From Paragordius varius (taxonomy: Eukaryota; Nematomorpha), in assembly GCA_964247055.1 (NCBI GenBank), contig OZ176052.1, forward strand, positions 7,998,001 through 8,062,000: DNA of 64,000 bases. Direction: 5' to 3'. The position numbers and the translations under genes were made by a program. Positions 1 through 12,604 of the stretch are shown here, in pieces. The notes below the pieces were generated by a model. It saw nothing but the letters and a program-made list of their open reading frames with translations, made no database searches and was not told the DNA's origin. Every line of letters starts with the position of its first letter. The stretch's first letter is position 1.

Positions 1-552
1 ACAGAATTAGCCATAAAAAATATATACTTAGAAAATCAAAACCATCAAACTAAAATTTTAAAAATTATATCTGTTTTTGTTCATGCATGATAAAATTTAA
101 GACTTTAAAACAAAATTTAGAGATTACATTTTTGGAAAACATACTGCGTGTAATTTCGAGAAATTTTCTTTGTCGCTTTTTGTTAAACATACTATTCTAT
201 TAAATTATATGATATGTGAGGTCATTTTTATAAAGTTTAATACCTATTATATTTAAAGTTTTAAGAGGCTCAATATCGTGAAATAAATACAGAAATTAAA
301 TATAAAATGGTTTAATTAGGAATTAATTGATGGATTGAATCGGGATAGATTAGTATATAAGATATACTGAAAAAAAAACAGGATTATATATCTAAATTGA
401 AACCCGTTTTCCTCAAAAATAATTTGTCAATCAACAATTTAATACTCTAATTCACAAACAGTAGGTTTTTTAATCTAAATTAAAAATTCCATAAGTACGT
501 AAAAAAACTTTTGACTAATACAGCTTTGTAAAATCTATACGGAGCATTCAAG
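1..552. other. AT-rich region upstream of the first visible peroxidase exon
   Basis: No convincing exon, RNA gene or transposon was found. The peroxidase gene must have at least one more 5' exon, because the exon at 553 starts inside a codon and the domain start is missing, but I could not find it here. It may lie outside the window. Confidence 0.5.
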
Positions 553-3500
553 ATTTGAATTACACAAATTTAGGGCTAAATTCGCCAAGATTAGCGCAAA
601 GTGGAAATCCTTTACCTAATCCACGTATAATTACGACCAAAATTTTTGGGAACGAAGATAAACCTCATTCATCTCTGAGTATTTTAACGATGACATTTGG
701 ACAATTCTTGGATCATGATATAACTCAAACACCTTTCCCCACAGGTAAATTGGTTTTAAATTTTGTGCACCAAAAAATAATTTTTGACTGAAGGTAATGT
801 ATAACAGTTGTAAACATTCCTGTTTTCATAAATGATTTATGGATACCAATTTAGTAAACGACAAACAACAGTAGATCCACTATTGTTTTGTAATTTATTT
901 GACAAATATTTAATAGGTGGTGTTTTACGTCAATGTTGTTTGGTTAATTTTATTTTCTCTCTTAACACTCTAATGTAACATGACAAAGGGTTAATGGCTG
1001 CTTTTTAGTGTAAAATTTCTTGGACTTAATTTCATTTTAACACAAGAAAATTAATGTTATTAACCCATCTATCATCATTATCTCTTTTAATATAATAATG
1101 TTTTACTTATATATTTATTTTGTAATATAGAGTTAGGAATCAGGCTACATGAACCGAAAAAAATATTATCCCATTTAAAATTCATATAAATTTCACCTTT
1201 AATCATTAAAATAATTTAAAACTTTTTTTTAAAATTAAGTTTTTATGGATAATGTATGAAGAAGGCTTTTATGTTCTTTTTTGATGTTTTTCCCTTTGAT
1301 GTGACAAAATATTCATTTATAATCAAAATACTTTAGTAATGAATTTTGTGGATAACATTACTATTATCAAGAAAAACTACCAGGCGTATTTTGTCTTTAG
1401 CTCTGCCTTTCAATCCAAACAGACCATAAAAATAATCGAGTGAAAATATTATCTTTTTTAAATTTTCCCGTAAATTATTTACAAAGGTTGTTGGTGACAT
1501 GAATTTTTTTTAATTTTGTAATTTATTTAACAAAAATGAATTGTATCTTTGTAATATGGGATTTAAATAATTGGATTATATTAAAAATTTATGAATAAGA
1601 TTGCCATTTAAAAGTAAGTCCCATCCTCTAAGTTATTCCATTTAAACAATTTTAACTTAAATTAATTAAAGTTCTAATAAATTTAACAGTTTCCCGAGGG
1701 TGCCAGTGTTTAAATAACATAAATTTAGAAACTACTATGGATCCCCCCCCCCCCCGCCTTATAAAACTCCTGATTAAACAGAAAATAAAACTGAATTCTC
1801 CAAATCATGACTCTTTTTGAAAAATATATAAAATGGAATTTATAATTAATATTTCTTATTATATAGTATATTACCAATATATACTAGTGATAATTTAAAA
1901 TAAAATAAAAAATAATTGAATTTATTTTGGCTCATTTGAGGGTTCTATAATGCGCACAAACTTAGTGATTTGAGGAAGGTATGCTTAATTTTAAACAGTA
2001 GTTTGAAAGTTAGGGCCATATAAAAGTCGAAAAAGGACAAGATCTACATATACTTATGTTTATGGACGCTTTAAAAAGATCATTATGAAGTCCAACTGGC
2101 ATATGCATTCAGAAATGAATACTACAATATGCACATTAATGCTGATCAATTCAGATTATTGTTGGACAATTGGTAATGCAGTAGCTAGGGTTGCGCAAAG
2201 TCCGGTCAGACCCAGTCAGACCATGGTCATGACCACGGTCAAGACCACTTTTTACTTAAGTATATATCATGCGATATTGGATTGTCAAAATATTGTTAGA
2301 GTTACACTTGCATTTCACATTAATGTCATGTTTATTTTTAAAAGTTTGTATCATACATTTTTTTAAATACATTTTGCCATATGTTTGTGGCCTTCTGAAG
2401 CTATACATAGCTTTAAATACTGGATATTTCAAAAAAAATTTACCTATTTTGTTTTATTTCTACTTAAAATTCCAATTAGGATGTTTATTTTATTTTATAC
2501 ATATATGGAATAATTGCATGCAGGGTGCTTGATTGTTTTGTTTTACGAAATACCTTTATGCTTAAATGCTATTATAAGGATGTATGTTAACAATTTTTAA
2601 TATATTGTTAGATAAGGATATTTAAATATTTAATTTTATTTTTAAAAAATATATTAAAAAAATAAAATGCAATCTCTCTACCAAGAATATTACTAGCAAT
2701 TTTTTAAAAACAGCTGTTTTTTAATTGACCATGGTCAAAAAATAAATAGTCACTGACCAAGTCATGATCCGGTCAAATGACCGGGTCATGACTTGGTCAG
2801 CACAACCCTATCAGTAGCATATGGGTATAAAACAAAAAATGGTTAAAATTGCATTTTTTTATAAATTTCGCAACATTATATTTTATTTAATTATGGACAA
2901 AATTTGTTTTATATTATACGCTACTGTAATACTGATAGAATTGACTAGCAATAATGTGCATACTGTATATTTCAAATAAAAACAAAATGAAATTATAAAA
3001 GATGATTTGCATACATTTTATCGTATTGGTTTTTTTGCCTATTTGAATAATACATCTTTCTTTATAAAGTAAAAATGAATGTTTACTTTAGTAAATTTAT
3101 GAATATTACAACATCATATAATAATTAATTTACCAACCAGTAGCCTATATACTTAATATCTAGATAAGTTTATTTCAGCATCAAAATATTTAAAATTGTT
3201 ATTCAATATTTTCACATATATTGTATATGACTTTAGAATATTATTTTTTTAATTTATATTTTTTCAAAATTTGAATTTGCTTTTAATGTTATTGATAGTA
3301 GCAGTAATTAAAATTAATATAAATCAAGCATTAAATACAGTATCTAAAATCATACGTTTACCGTTTCTTAATAAATTAGATATACATTGATTAAAAACAT
3401 AGGATTAACTAAAGTGCCTTAAAATTTTCTATTCATTACAAGCGCTAAAGTTAACAAAAAAATAACCAAATATCATATAATTTATAATTATGTGCTGAAA

Positions 3501-4236
3501 CTTCCAATTCGACATCCCGTATCCCGAAAAAATAAAAAAGTCCTTAAAATATAAATTAACTTATAATTGTTTTAACTAAATAAGGTTTTAATAAAATTTT
3601 GTAAACAAACACAGGTCGACAATCACCCAAGTTGGAATGTTGTCAATTTAAATACAAACATCCCTTGTGTTATGGACTCCTTTTTCCATTGGATGACCCC
3701 TTCTACTCACGATACAATCAAACTTGCATGAATGCTGTACGCTCGTTCCCAGCCCTCCGACCTGATTGTAGAATAGGTTAGAGATCATTTTATATGCAAT
3801 TATAAACTTTCAAATGTAATACTTACCATTGACATGTAATTAAAAATTAAATGTTAAATTTATTGATTTGTACAAAAAAGTGCGTATTTCTTTGCAATGA
3901 ATTTTTTCGCTAAAGTTAGTTGGAATCACAAATGCGAGTGTTAGGACAAAACACAAAAGTTTTTTTCATTAATTAAAATTGTTAAAACATTTTTTTTTCA
4001 AGAGGATTAAGTTTTCGATAAAAATTTGGCATTTATACAATTTTTAGTTTGTTTAAAGAGCTTTACGTCAAACATGATGGATTTATATGCCAGAGTGTTC
4101 ATTTTTTTAAAGCTAAACCATGTATAGATTAAAACATTTTAAAACGAACTTAAGCCAATAAGAGTGTTGCGTAATCATTATTTTTTTTAACTTTTTGTCC
4201 GGAATATTTAATTTTAGGCCACCAAATATATTAATA

Positions 4237-4294
<58 letters not shown>

Positions 4295-7200
4295 ATGAAT
4301 TTTGCCAATTTTTTGACTAAATTACTATTTTAACTTTGTCAGAGTAAAAATTAGGAGTTGTCAACCACAATAAAAAAATCCGACGAGCCGCATACAAAAA
4401 ATAGTAAAACACATAGGCATTATTAGAGTCCAAACATGGGACTGTAATTTGTTACAAATACAATACAACCGCCGATTAAAATTATTTTACCATTTAATTG
4501 AAAGTAATTTTAAAACAGCACAAGTGCATAATTTTACTAAGAAAATGATATATAAATATTAGGATATTTTTAGAAATGTTAAAAGATGCTATATTTTTAA
4601 GTTTTAAAATTTTTTTACGGGTAACAAAAAAAGGAGTGCAGGGCGCGTGTTGGACTCCTGATAAAAATTTAAACAACCACAAAACTTTTTACAATTACAC
4701 ATCCAGATTTGGGTAGACAAGGGACAAATGTATTATATAAAAAATCATGAGCTTTTATTTCAATTAAAATGGGATGTAACATTAATGAGGCAAATTAAAA
4801 TATAGGATGAAATAAAATAAATATAATATTATTTTTACGACGAAAATTATATATGTATATTTAGATAAGGTAAACTTATCAAATTTTTTTAACGTATTTT
4901 TTCGGAGAAAATTAATCTAAACAATATGACACCAATTATTATCTATTGATCGCTTATAGTAATAGCATAATATTTTATAAAGATATATTTTATAATATAA
5001 TTAATGGACTAAATAGGGTAAGCAGCAACTGGCCATGATAACAAAAGCTGAAAATATATAAGCGATGGTTGGTTATACATAAATGGGATACTAGATGTTT
5101 TTCCTATTTAATATAATTTCAAGAAGAGGTCCAGCCCCATAAAACCCACCGTTAATGTTAATGAAAACTCTTTTGATTTTTTTTCGTTCCCAATATTAAA
5201 TGCTGTGTTTATAAATCCTTATTTAAATGTATTTATATTAGTTGTTATTAATTTATATTTTAGGGCCGCGAGAACAAATGAATCAAATAACTTCATATAT
5301 TGATGCTTCAAACATCTACGGGAGTACTTTGGAAGAGAATTATGCTTTGCGATTAGTTACTTCACGTAAGTCAGCAGGATTTTGTTTTTGACTCAAAATT
5401 ATTTAAATTTAATTTTGCTTATCATTCTTTATAGCAAGGTTAAAAGTTGCACCGAATCCTACTAATTCCAGACTACGAGAACTTTTGCCTGCTATGGCCA
5501 ACTTACAAATTGAGGAATGTATTTATGCACGCCGTGCAAAATACCATTGTTTTAGGGCAGGTTAACCTTTACAATATTCCATGACATGAAATTAATTTAG
5601 TTTAAGCGAGAATTTGGTAACTAGACTTTATAACTAATTTAATTAATATTCAGAACTAATTTAATTTTATGGATTTTCCTTATAATTGATAGAGAATAAA
5701 GGTTGAATAAAACTTCTATATTAGATGAACCATACTAGAATTTATGAGTAATTTATAGAACCAGTGCATTAGAGATTAAAACTAATTTCAAAACGCTCAC
5801 CAAAAAGATTAGCCGTTTCTGCGGTGTTTTCTGGGGTGTCTAAAAATGGTTTTAAACCGGGTTTTAATTTTAAACCCTGTTTTTTTCGCACTTTTATTTA
5901 GCATCTTAATTAAATTAATCAACGTGAATAGGTGACGAGCGAAGCAATGAGAATACAGCACTCACTGCAATGCACACCATATGGGTTCGCGAACACAATC
6001 GAGTGGCCGAGTGGCTGGAAAATTTAAATGAACATTGGCCTAAAGAAAAATGGTAATTATACGACTAAGCTTTAAAAAAGAAGTGACAAATGTAAAAAAT
6101 TTAGGATTGGGCATTAGTTTCTAAAAAAATGCTGTTTTTTTAAACACTTATATATTGCTAGATACGATGGGTCCGCATAAGCGTCTCAGGACCAAAGGAA
6201 TTTTTTCATTTTCTTGTATTGTGTTTTTTCGATTTATAGTTTTTTCAGCATGTTGGCAGGGGCATGTATTTTGAGATATTCCGCAACTGGCAGCGGCTTC
6301 TTAAGATCGTGAATTTATTTATTTAATATTAAACCAAACCAACTTTATTTTGTTACCGATTTACATGGTTTAAATACCCACAACATCTTGACCGGTTTGT
6401 ATTTATAAAATGGAATAGCTTATTAATTATTTTTAAATCGCTACCGCTTTTGTATGAAATCTTATGATTGTTTCTTTGTTTAATAAATATATAGCATGTT
6501 CTAGGAATTCCAAAACTTTTATTTTATCTTAAAATTCAATTAGCTTTCAAGAAACTAGAAAAATCATTGGGGCCATGCTCCAACACATCACATACAAAGA
6601 ATTTTTACCAGCCCTACTTGGCCCAATCGAAATACAAAGGCATAAATTGGAACTTGCTGATACCGGTTATTTTTCGGGTTACAGTGAAGACATCGACGCA
6701 ACGACCGCCAACTCCTTTGGAGCTGCCGTATTTAGATTGGGTCATAGTTTAATCAAGTAAAATTAATCCTTGTTAAAAATATTTACAAATCAGTTGAAAT
6801 ATAATTTCTAAATATCTTATCTTATTTATTTAGTAATAATTTTCAAAGAATCGGTCATTTTGGGATTTATCATTCAGCCGTACCTCTGAAAAATACGTTA
6901 CGACAACCCCGAGGCATTTATCTTTCCCAATTTCCTGAAGGGGTAGATCCGTTACTCAGAGGTTTGGCAAGGACACCGGCAAACATTATTGATCATAACT
7001 TTGCGGCCGATATTAACAATCATTTGTTTCAGCATGAAAACCAAGGATACGGTAAAAAATCTGTCATTTTAAAATTCTATTCCTGCCAATGCAATTTGTA
7101 AGATAAATTTGCCATATTTCACAGATAAAAATGCATCAAATTTCCTACATTAACGGTTTAAAACAAGGGTGTCCAACATAAATGGCTTTGTGGAAGGCAT

Positions 7201-8645
7201 TTTTAGCTCAAAAATTGGGCGCGTTGGAAATATATATGGGCATTCGTAAATAATTTATTAGATTTCAAACATATGCCTTCAAAAAGAAAAGGAAATTCAA
7301 CAATGTTTCTCTTTCTTGCAATGAGGATGACTTATATATAAACAATTATCTAAGGAATGTGAATTTACCAATTGTGAATATATTTTTGCAAAGTATAGAT
7401 TCCAAATATTTCGGGGGCTGCACAGAAAGTTTGCCCCCCCCCCCCCTGGTTTACATAATAATTTTTTTATGTAAAAAAATTATCAAAAAAATATGCAATA
7501 TAGGAATGGATTTATTAGCGTTAAACATTCACCGAGGCCGTGATCACGGTATCCCAGGGTATAATGCTTTTCGGGAACTTTGTGGGCTTAAAAAGTTTGA
7601 GACTTGGGACGATATGAAAGATGCTATCCCGTTTGATGTGGTTGACAAAATGTCCAAAATATATGAGTAAAATATTTAATATTTTATAAGTGGTATTTTA
7701 AATGTGTAAGGATAATGAGCCTGCCATCCGTATTTCAAAAAACTATTTTACAATATTAATATACCATTTCTGTAGTCAATATAAAAAATTTAGAGACCAT
7801 TTATCTGGTTTATGCCGTGATTGTTAAATATTATATGAATATGATATTTTCAAAGTTAGGCTTTTAGAATTTGGATTTCGAAAAAAATTATCCTCAAAAA
7901 ATTAACTTTGATAAATCATTCTCCTTTATTAACATAGATCCGTGGATGATGTGGATTTATTCCCAGGAGGAATATCAGAATATCATGCAGAAGGCGCCGA
8001 AATCGGTCCAACTTTTGCTTGCATTATGGGTGACCAATTTTTTAGACTAAGGTTTGGGGACAGGTTTTGGTACGAAAATGAAAATCGTACAAATGTAATA
8101 GAACATGCATTTACACCAGGTATAATGACAAAAGTTTTTTTAAGTCCTAATTTGTAACCCATATCATAATTTTTTATATAATTTTAAAGCACAATTGCAA
8201 GAAATACGTAAAACAAGCATGGCAAAAGTATTATGCCAAAACTCTGATGGTATTTCAATCATACAACGAGACTTGTTTCATTTACCGAATTTCAAGTATT
8301 GTAAATTTTAATATAAAAAGATATTAATATGTGTTGACTATTTATTTATGCAATTAAACATATTAATTATCGATATTTTATGTTTAGTAACCCTTTATTG
8401 CCATGCAAAGAATTGCCAGACATTAACCTATCAGCATGGATAGATCGTAAGCAATACAAATATTAATTTTGCCTAAATTTTTTAAAAATAATCTTTTAAA
8501 ATGTGTACCCTTTGAATTTTAAATATTATAAATTTTTTATGGTTCAGGGAACAGACCAAAAATAAATACGGATAATTTTGTAGTATATCCTACTCTTAAT
8601 ATTACTAACCGAATCACAGATATACAAAATAACATCAATATTTAA
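553..8645 (+). CDS. Animal haem peroxidase (peroxinectin/chorion-peroxidase type), 5' partial
   Basis: Exons: 553-744, 3615-3776, 5264-5365, 5435-5560, 5932-6052, 6544-6756, 6834-7051, 7504-7666, 7938-8119, 8190-8295, 8388-8446, 8548-8645 (stop TAA). All junctions are GT-AG and in phase, giving about 579 residues. The family oxidises substrates with H2O2 using a covalently bound haem, usually outside the cell or in the secretory pathway. Visible motifs in order: GQFLDHDI (distal His and haem-linking Asp), [11 protein letters not shown] (calcium-binding region), WVREHNR (catalytic Arg), [21 protein letters not shown] (proximal His), [18 protein letters not shown], and a C-terminal [14 protein letters not shown]. 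All catalytic residues are present. Signal peptide and the first ~25 residues of the domain are not seen. The first intron (2.87 kb) holds a nested transposon pair. The gene converges on CLP1 with 157 bp between stop codons. The subfamily is inferred from overall resemblance. Confidence 0.9.
1743..1755. repeat. Run of 13 C
   Basis: Thirteen consecutive C residues in peroxidase intron 1, conspicuous in such AT-rich DNA. A second run of 13 C lies at 7434-7446 in another intron of the same gene. Confidence 0.9.
2125..2965. mobile_element. Mariner-type MITE interrupted by a hAT MITE
   Basis: The left end CAATATGCACATTAATGCTG is an inverted match of the right end, which reads ...GCAATAATGTGCATACTG. 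TA dinucleotides flank both ends (2123-2124 and 2966-2967), as expected of Tc1/mariner elements. Removing the internal hAT insertion (2186-2810 plus its duplication) leaves about 210 bp without coding capacity. Its ends resemble those of the 90 bp element at 32894-32983. Confidence 0.6.
2186..2810. mobile_element. Non-autonomous hAT-like element (625 bp)
   Basis: Ends are TAGGGTTGCGC on the left and GCACAACCCTA on the right, an imperfect terminal inverted repeat of the usual hAT style. It is flanked by 8 bp direct repeats matching at 7 of 8 positions (2178-2185 and 2811-2818, core CAGTAGC). Subterminal regions are rich in short palindromes built on GGTCATGACC, which may be transposase-binding sites (inference). 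No transposase ORF. Confidence 0.75.
4239..4292. repeat. (AT)n microsatellite
   Basis: Uninterrupted AT dinucleotide repeat of about 27 units in peroxidase intron 2. Confidence 0.95.
7160..7446. mobile_element. Degenerate hAT-like MITE in a peroxidase intron
   Basis: Starts near an end-like motif (AGGGTGTCCAACATAAATGG) and contains AAATATATATGGGCATT. A related segment is found at 62660-62800, showing that this is dispersed repeat DNA. The right end is near the 13 C run. Exact borders and target duplication are not resolved. Confidence 0.4.
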
Positions 8646-8802
8646 CGTCGCCATGAACTTTACCATAAATATAAACTAATCTGGTCAACAATATGAATAA
8701 ATTTTTTATACATATACAATTTATTTCATGATACATATTTCATATAAAATTCTGTAATTAAAAATGAATGCTAGGTAAAACAAAATTTGTAAGAAATATA
8801 AA

Positions 8803-11800
8803 TTAAACATAATCGACAAATTGGATTTCACTCAAAAGCAATATGGAATAAGGCAAGGGCCGGGGTTGTGGTGAAAGTACAGTTATAGTTTCTCTGTCAA
8901 GATTAACATCGGTTCTAAGAGATGATAAATACAAAAAATTGGATAAAAATATTTGTCCGAAATTTTTTATTATAAAAAAAATTGAAATTATAAAGAGAGA
9001 AAAACGTAAAAAACAAATATTTATTATCAAAAATCTACAACCATATTTCTAAACCTTGATATTTTTTTATCGTTTTGACTTATAAAATAGAGAGAGATGT
9101 AGAATGGTATATCGCTTTCTTTATATTAAATTGTATTTATAGGGTGTATGTAGAAATAATTAAGGTATAGAATGTCCGTTTTTATATAAAAAATATTTGT
9201 CTCTTGCTCTATATTTTGTCTGTGCAATTGAGAAAAAAACAACGGAAAAATTTTTTGTCAATAAATAATTTTTAGATAACCAACAAAGTTTTCTCTTACA
9301 TGCAAACGAAACCGGCGATATTCGATTTGAGTATATCTTCTTCGGAATCCGTGGCAGACATACTCAGGGAAGCTAAGTGATGTTTGAGATCTTGAGCTAA
9401 AAATTAGAATTATAAAGACGAATGTAAAAACTAAAAGACAAATATTTTTTTGAGAAACCTATCGTAAGTTAAAATAATACAGAGACGATTAATTGGTAAT
9501 CCACTCAAATTGTAATCTTTTAAGTTATATAGAAATAATAGATATGGTTTAAAAAGGGTGTTTTAGTTTTTAATTAATTTTAATTTTTACTAGACATGTT
9601 AACAAAAAAAGTTATGTAAACCAAAAGTATGGCATTTACTAATTGCCTGGGGCGTAAAATTAAATTTGGTAAGAAAATATTTTACTTAATGGCACGGATA
9701 AAACTGAAAGTGTTTGGTCTTTCATTTTTGTCCCAATAGGGAGACATGAGTCAGGAAGAATTTCATCTTGACGATTGCCCAATCGAAACAGCTTTATTTC
9801 ATTAAATTTGATTTCAAAGGAATGTGGATAAAATCTAAATTAAGTTATGACGAAAAATATATATATATATGTTAAATAATATTTATAAAATCCAATTAAT
9901 TATTATTTACACATTATCTTTTGCCATAATAATTAATCTTTATAATTAGGGTTTTAAAAAAATAAATAATCTGCAACCTATGTTAAAATAGAGTTTTTAA
10001 CCAATCAAAACATAATATCATAACCGTTCAAAAATTCAATCATTTATTACCAAAAATGAATAGCTGTAACTTTAAAAACAACTTCCAAATTTCTCATATT
10101 TTTTATCATTGTTTTATATCACGTAAAAAATTTTAGTTTCACGAACCCTTATAATTAAAGTGTCGCACTTTTTTCCTAACTACATATAAATCCATTCAAA
10201 ATCGGCACACATCATACCTCAAACAATAAATTACATGAAAAAGGAAATAACCTTTTTTCCATGTTTGTTTCATCATTCAAGAGATTAGTAAAACTTTTGG
10301 GTAGTTGAGATAAAGGGTCTGAATCGTCGCGTTTGATTGCATTTGCAGTAGTGAGAGAGGAGGAATGAAAGGAATGGCCATAAAAATATTCACAGACGCG
10401 TTTATCTCGACACGTACTTCGATAAGCTTTACTACGGCTTACCACCTATCAAAAATATTAAAAAAAGGAAAAAAAAATTGAATAATTGTATTTTATTTTA
10501 ACTAATTTAATGAAAAAATTATATTACACATATAGAAAATAATTGTGTGAGTGTTTAATATTTTTCTTATTAACGATTGCCTAGTTGAGTGATATATTAT
10601 TAATCTTGACGGTTAAAATATGGCCAAATCATTTTAAGATAATAAGGATTGAATTATATATAAAATAGTATATTCTCCATTATAATTTGGACAAAATGAC
10701 ATTTAATTAAAATAAATTTTCCAAACAAGATCCTTAGTTATTTATAGTATAATTTTGTAAAGAAAAACAGTAAATTTAAAATCATTTGGAAAAAAGTAAA
10801 AAAAATAGTTTAGTACCCCTCCAGATTTGGGTAGCAACACTACCTTAACAAAAGGTGGTAAATCTCGTTTCAATTCAGTGTACAGCCTTTCCTGATCCAG
10901 TACTATTACGATATCCACTAAATTAAAAATTAATAAAATTCTATGAATTTTAAATTTTAAAATTTAAAAGCAAATATAGACAAACTAACCTTCAAAAGCT
11001 TGAGCTGCATGAGTCAAGGAGAGATAACCTTGTTGTTTTACCCATCCACAAGTATTTATGATGACACCGCTTTGATTGACTATAATAGTCAAAAACAAAA
11101 GTTTAATTTATATTACCCTTAAAACCACAAAGTTGTAAAATGTTATGATGCAATAACAAATATTTAGTATTTGACCAATCATTGAAAATGATAAGTGATG
11201 ATTTTCGCATTAGTGTATATTAAAATCAAATATATTTTTGAAACCAATAAAAAACTATATATGTTTAATGGCTACTTTTAGGTTTTTCCGTACACTTTTT
11301 ATCAATGATTTCAGCCAAGTGTGTAATAGATTGTCTATACAAATTAATATTGTCACCGGGTGAATTGCGTCCATAATGGATGACCATTGGCGCAGCGATG
11401 TTTGAATATAAATTCCAACATTCTTGACTTTCTATAGTTTTTTCTACTTGAATGGCACCTTTCAAAAATGTATAAATGGGTTATGCGAAAGACAATCCCA
11501 AAATAATATTTTAACAGAAACATGATGTAATAAATTACTGATTGTGCCAGGGATTGATACTGAACCCTATAATATAAAAAATTTATAAATTTTCACTTTA
11601 AAATATTTTATATTGAGAGAACTAACTTGTCCAACATCTAAATCCACGAATATGGGCTTCCAACCCATACGAACAGCATAGTTAAGAAGTATAAGGGATA
11701 AAGTAGTTTTCCCCACATCGCTAGGTCCAACAATCATAATCTATAAAAAATGTTTTTTATGATAGTAGTTCCCCTAACTTTTGTTAATTGATACCCATTT

Positions 11801-12502
11801 ATGATGCACTTTCCCAATTTTAAAATGTTCTAGTTTTAAAAAAATTACCATTTTTATTTTTTAATATCTAATATTATATAAATACTATATTATAATAATA
11901 TGACATGGAGGCTAAATTATATTCATATTATTTATTAAAAAGTGATGCGAATAATGAGCCATAACCCCTATAATCGGAATAATTTCAAGATTCAAGATAT
12001 ACTGCTAGTTAAAATTAATTTTCCCACAATCGGAATAATTTCAAGGTTGAGGGTGCAGGTTAAAAAAGTAAATAAATTTTTTTTATAATAAACTTGTATA
12101 TAAATACCCTTGGTCCTCTGGAAAGATTATCACGGGCACCACGACGCATACGTTCAAGAACGGCATGAGTGTTCACATAACATATCATAGGAGTTTCTTG
12201 TGATACATAAGCTATATCATCCAGATTAACTAAATCGGTTGGATCAATCAAGTTTTCAACCTTCAACACAAGCGATGCCCCATGCCAGGAATATATGGAA
12301 AATTTCGATCCTGGGTATATAATGATAGGTTTTTCAACTACAAGTTCATTACCAAATATTTCTGCAGTCCCAGATTTTAGCTTATATTAATAAAGAAAAA
12401 ATATACCTCAACTATACCAATATAATTGTCATCCAACTCAATTCTGAGTTCAGATTCGGGGTCAATTTTGTAATTTTTTTCATTTTTCGTATTTACACTC
12501 AT
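8803..12502 (-). CDS. CLP1: CLP1, polynucleotide 5'-hydroxyl kinase / pre-mRNA 3'-end cleavage factor subunit
   Basis: Minus-strand exons: 12407-12502, 12108-12380, 11627-11740, 11539-11566, 11276-11458, 10990-11079, 10817-10917, 10252-10445, 9686-9834, 9300-9396, 8803-8914; 1437 bp, 478 aa, complete. CLP1 is a nuclear RNA 5'-OH kinase that works with the tRNA splicing endonuclease and in cleavage factor II. Visible: N-terminal beta domain ([28 protein letters not shown]), P-loop GPSDVGKTT (residues 128-136), [55 protein letters not shown], and the C-terminal domain ending [20 protein letters not shown]. The family's Walker A lysine is present and length is near normal (human about 425) with one extra loop after CEYFYG. 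Intron 1 is only 26 bp; exon 4 is a 28 nt microexon. The donor of exon 8 was chosen at 10252 because only that joins in phase to [14 protein letters not shown]. The gene diverges from SETD3 and converges on the peroxidase. Confidence 0.95.
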
Positions 12503-12604
12503 TTTAATTTGATTGAATTAAAAAATTTAAGGGTAAAATTTGAATTTTTGGTCGATTATCTGGGCATACATTTACACCGATGTAAAAACATGTGAACCAA
12601 TTGG
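12503..12604. promoter_or_regulatory. Divergent promoter region between CLP1 and the SETD3-like gene
   Basis: Only 102 bp separate the two start codons, so both 5' UTRs and core promoters must fit here or overlap coding DNA. No clear TATA box is seen. A shared bidirectional promoter is inferred from spacing. Confidence 0.5.

Noticed and set aside
2085-2532. Two overlapping plus-strand ORFs
   Set aside because: They run through the nested MITEs in peroxidase intron 1 and have no family resemblance.
4113-4295. Minus-strand 60-codon ORF
   Set aside because: Largely a translated TA microsatellite.
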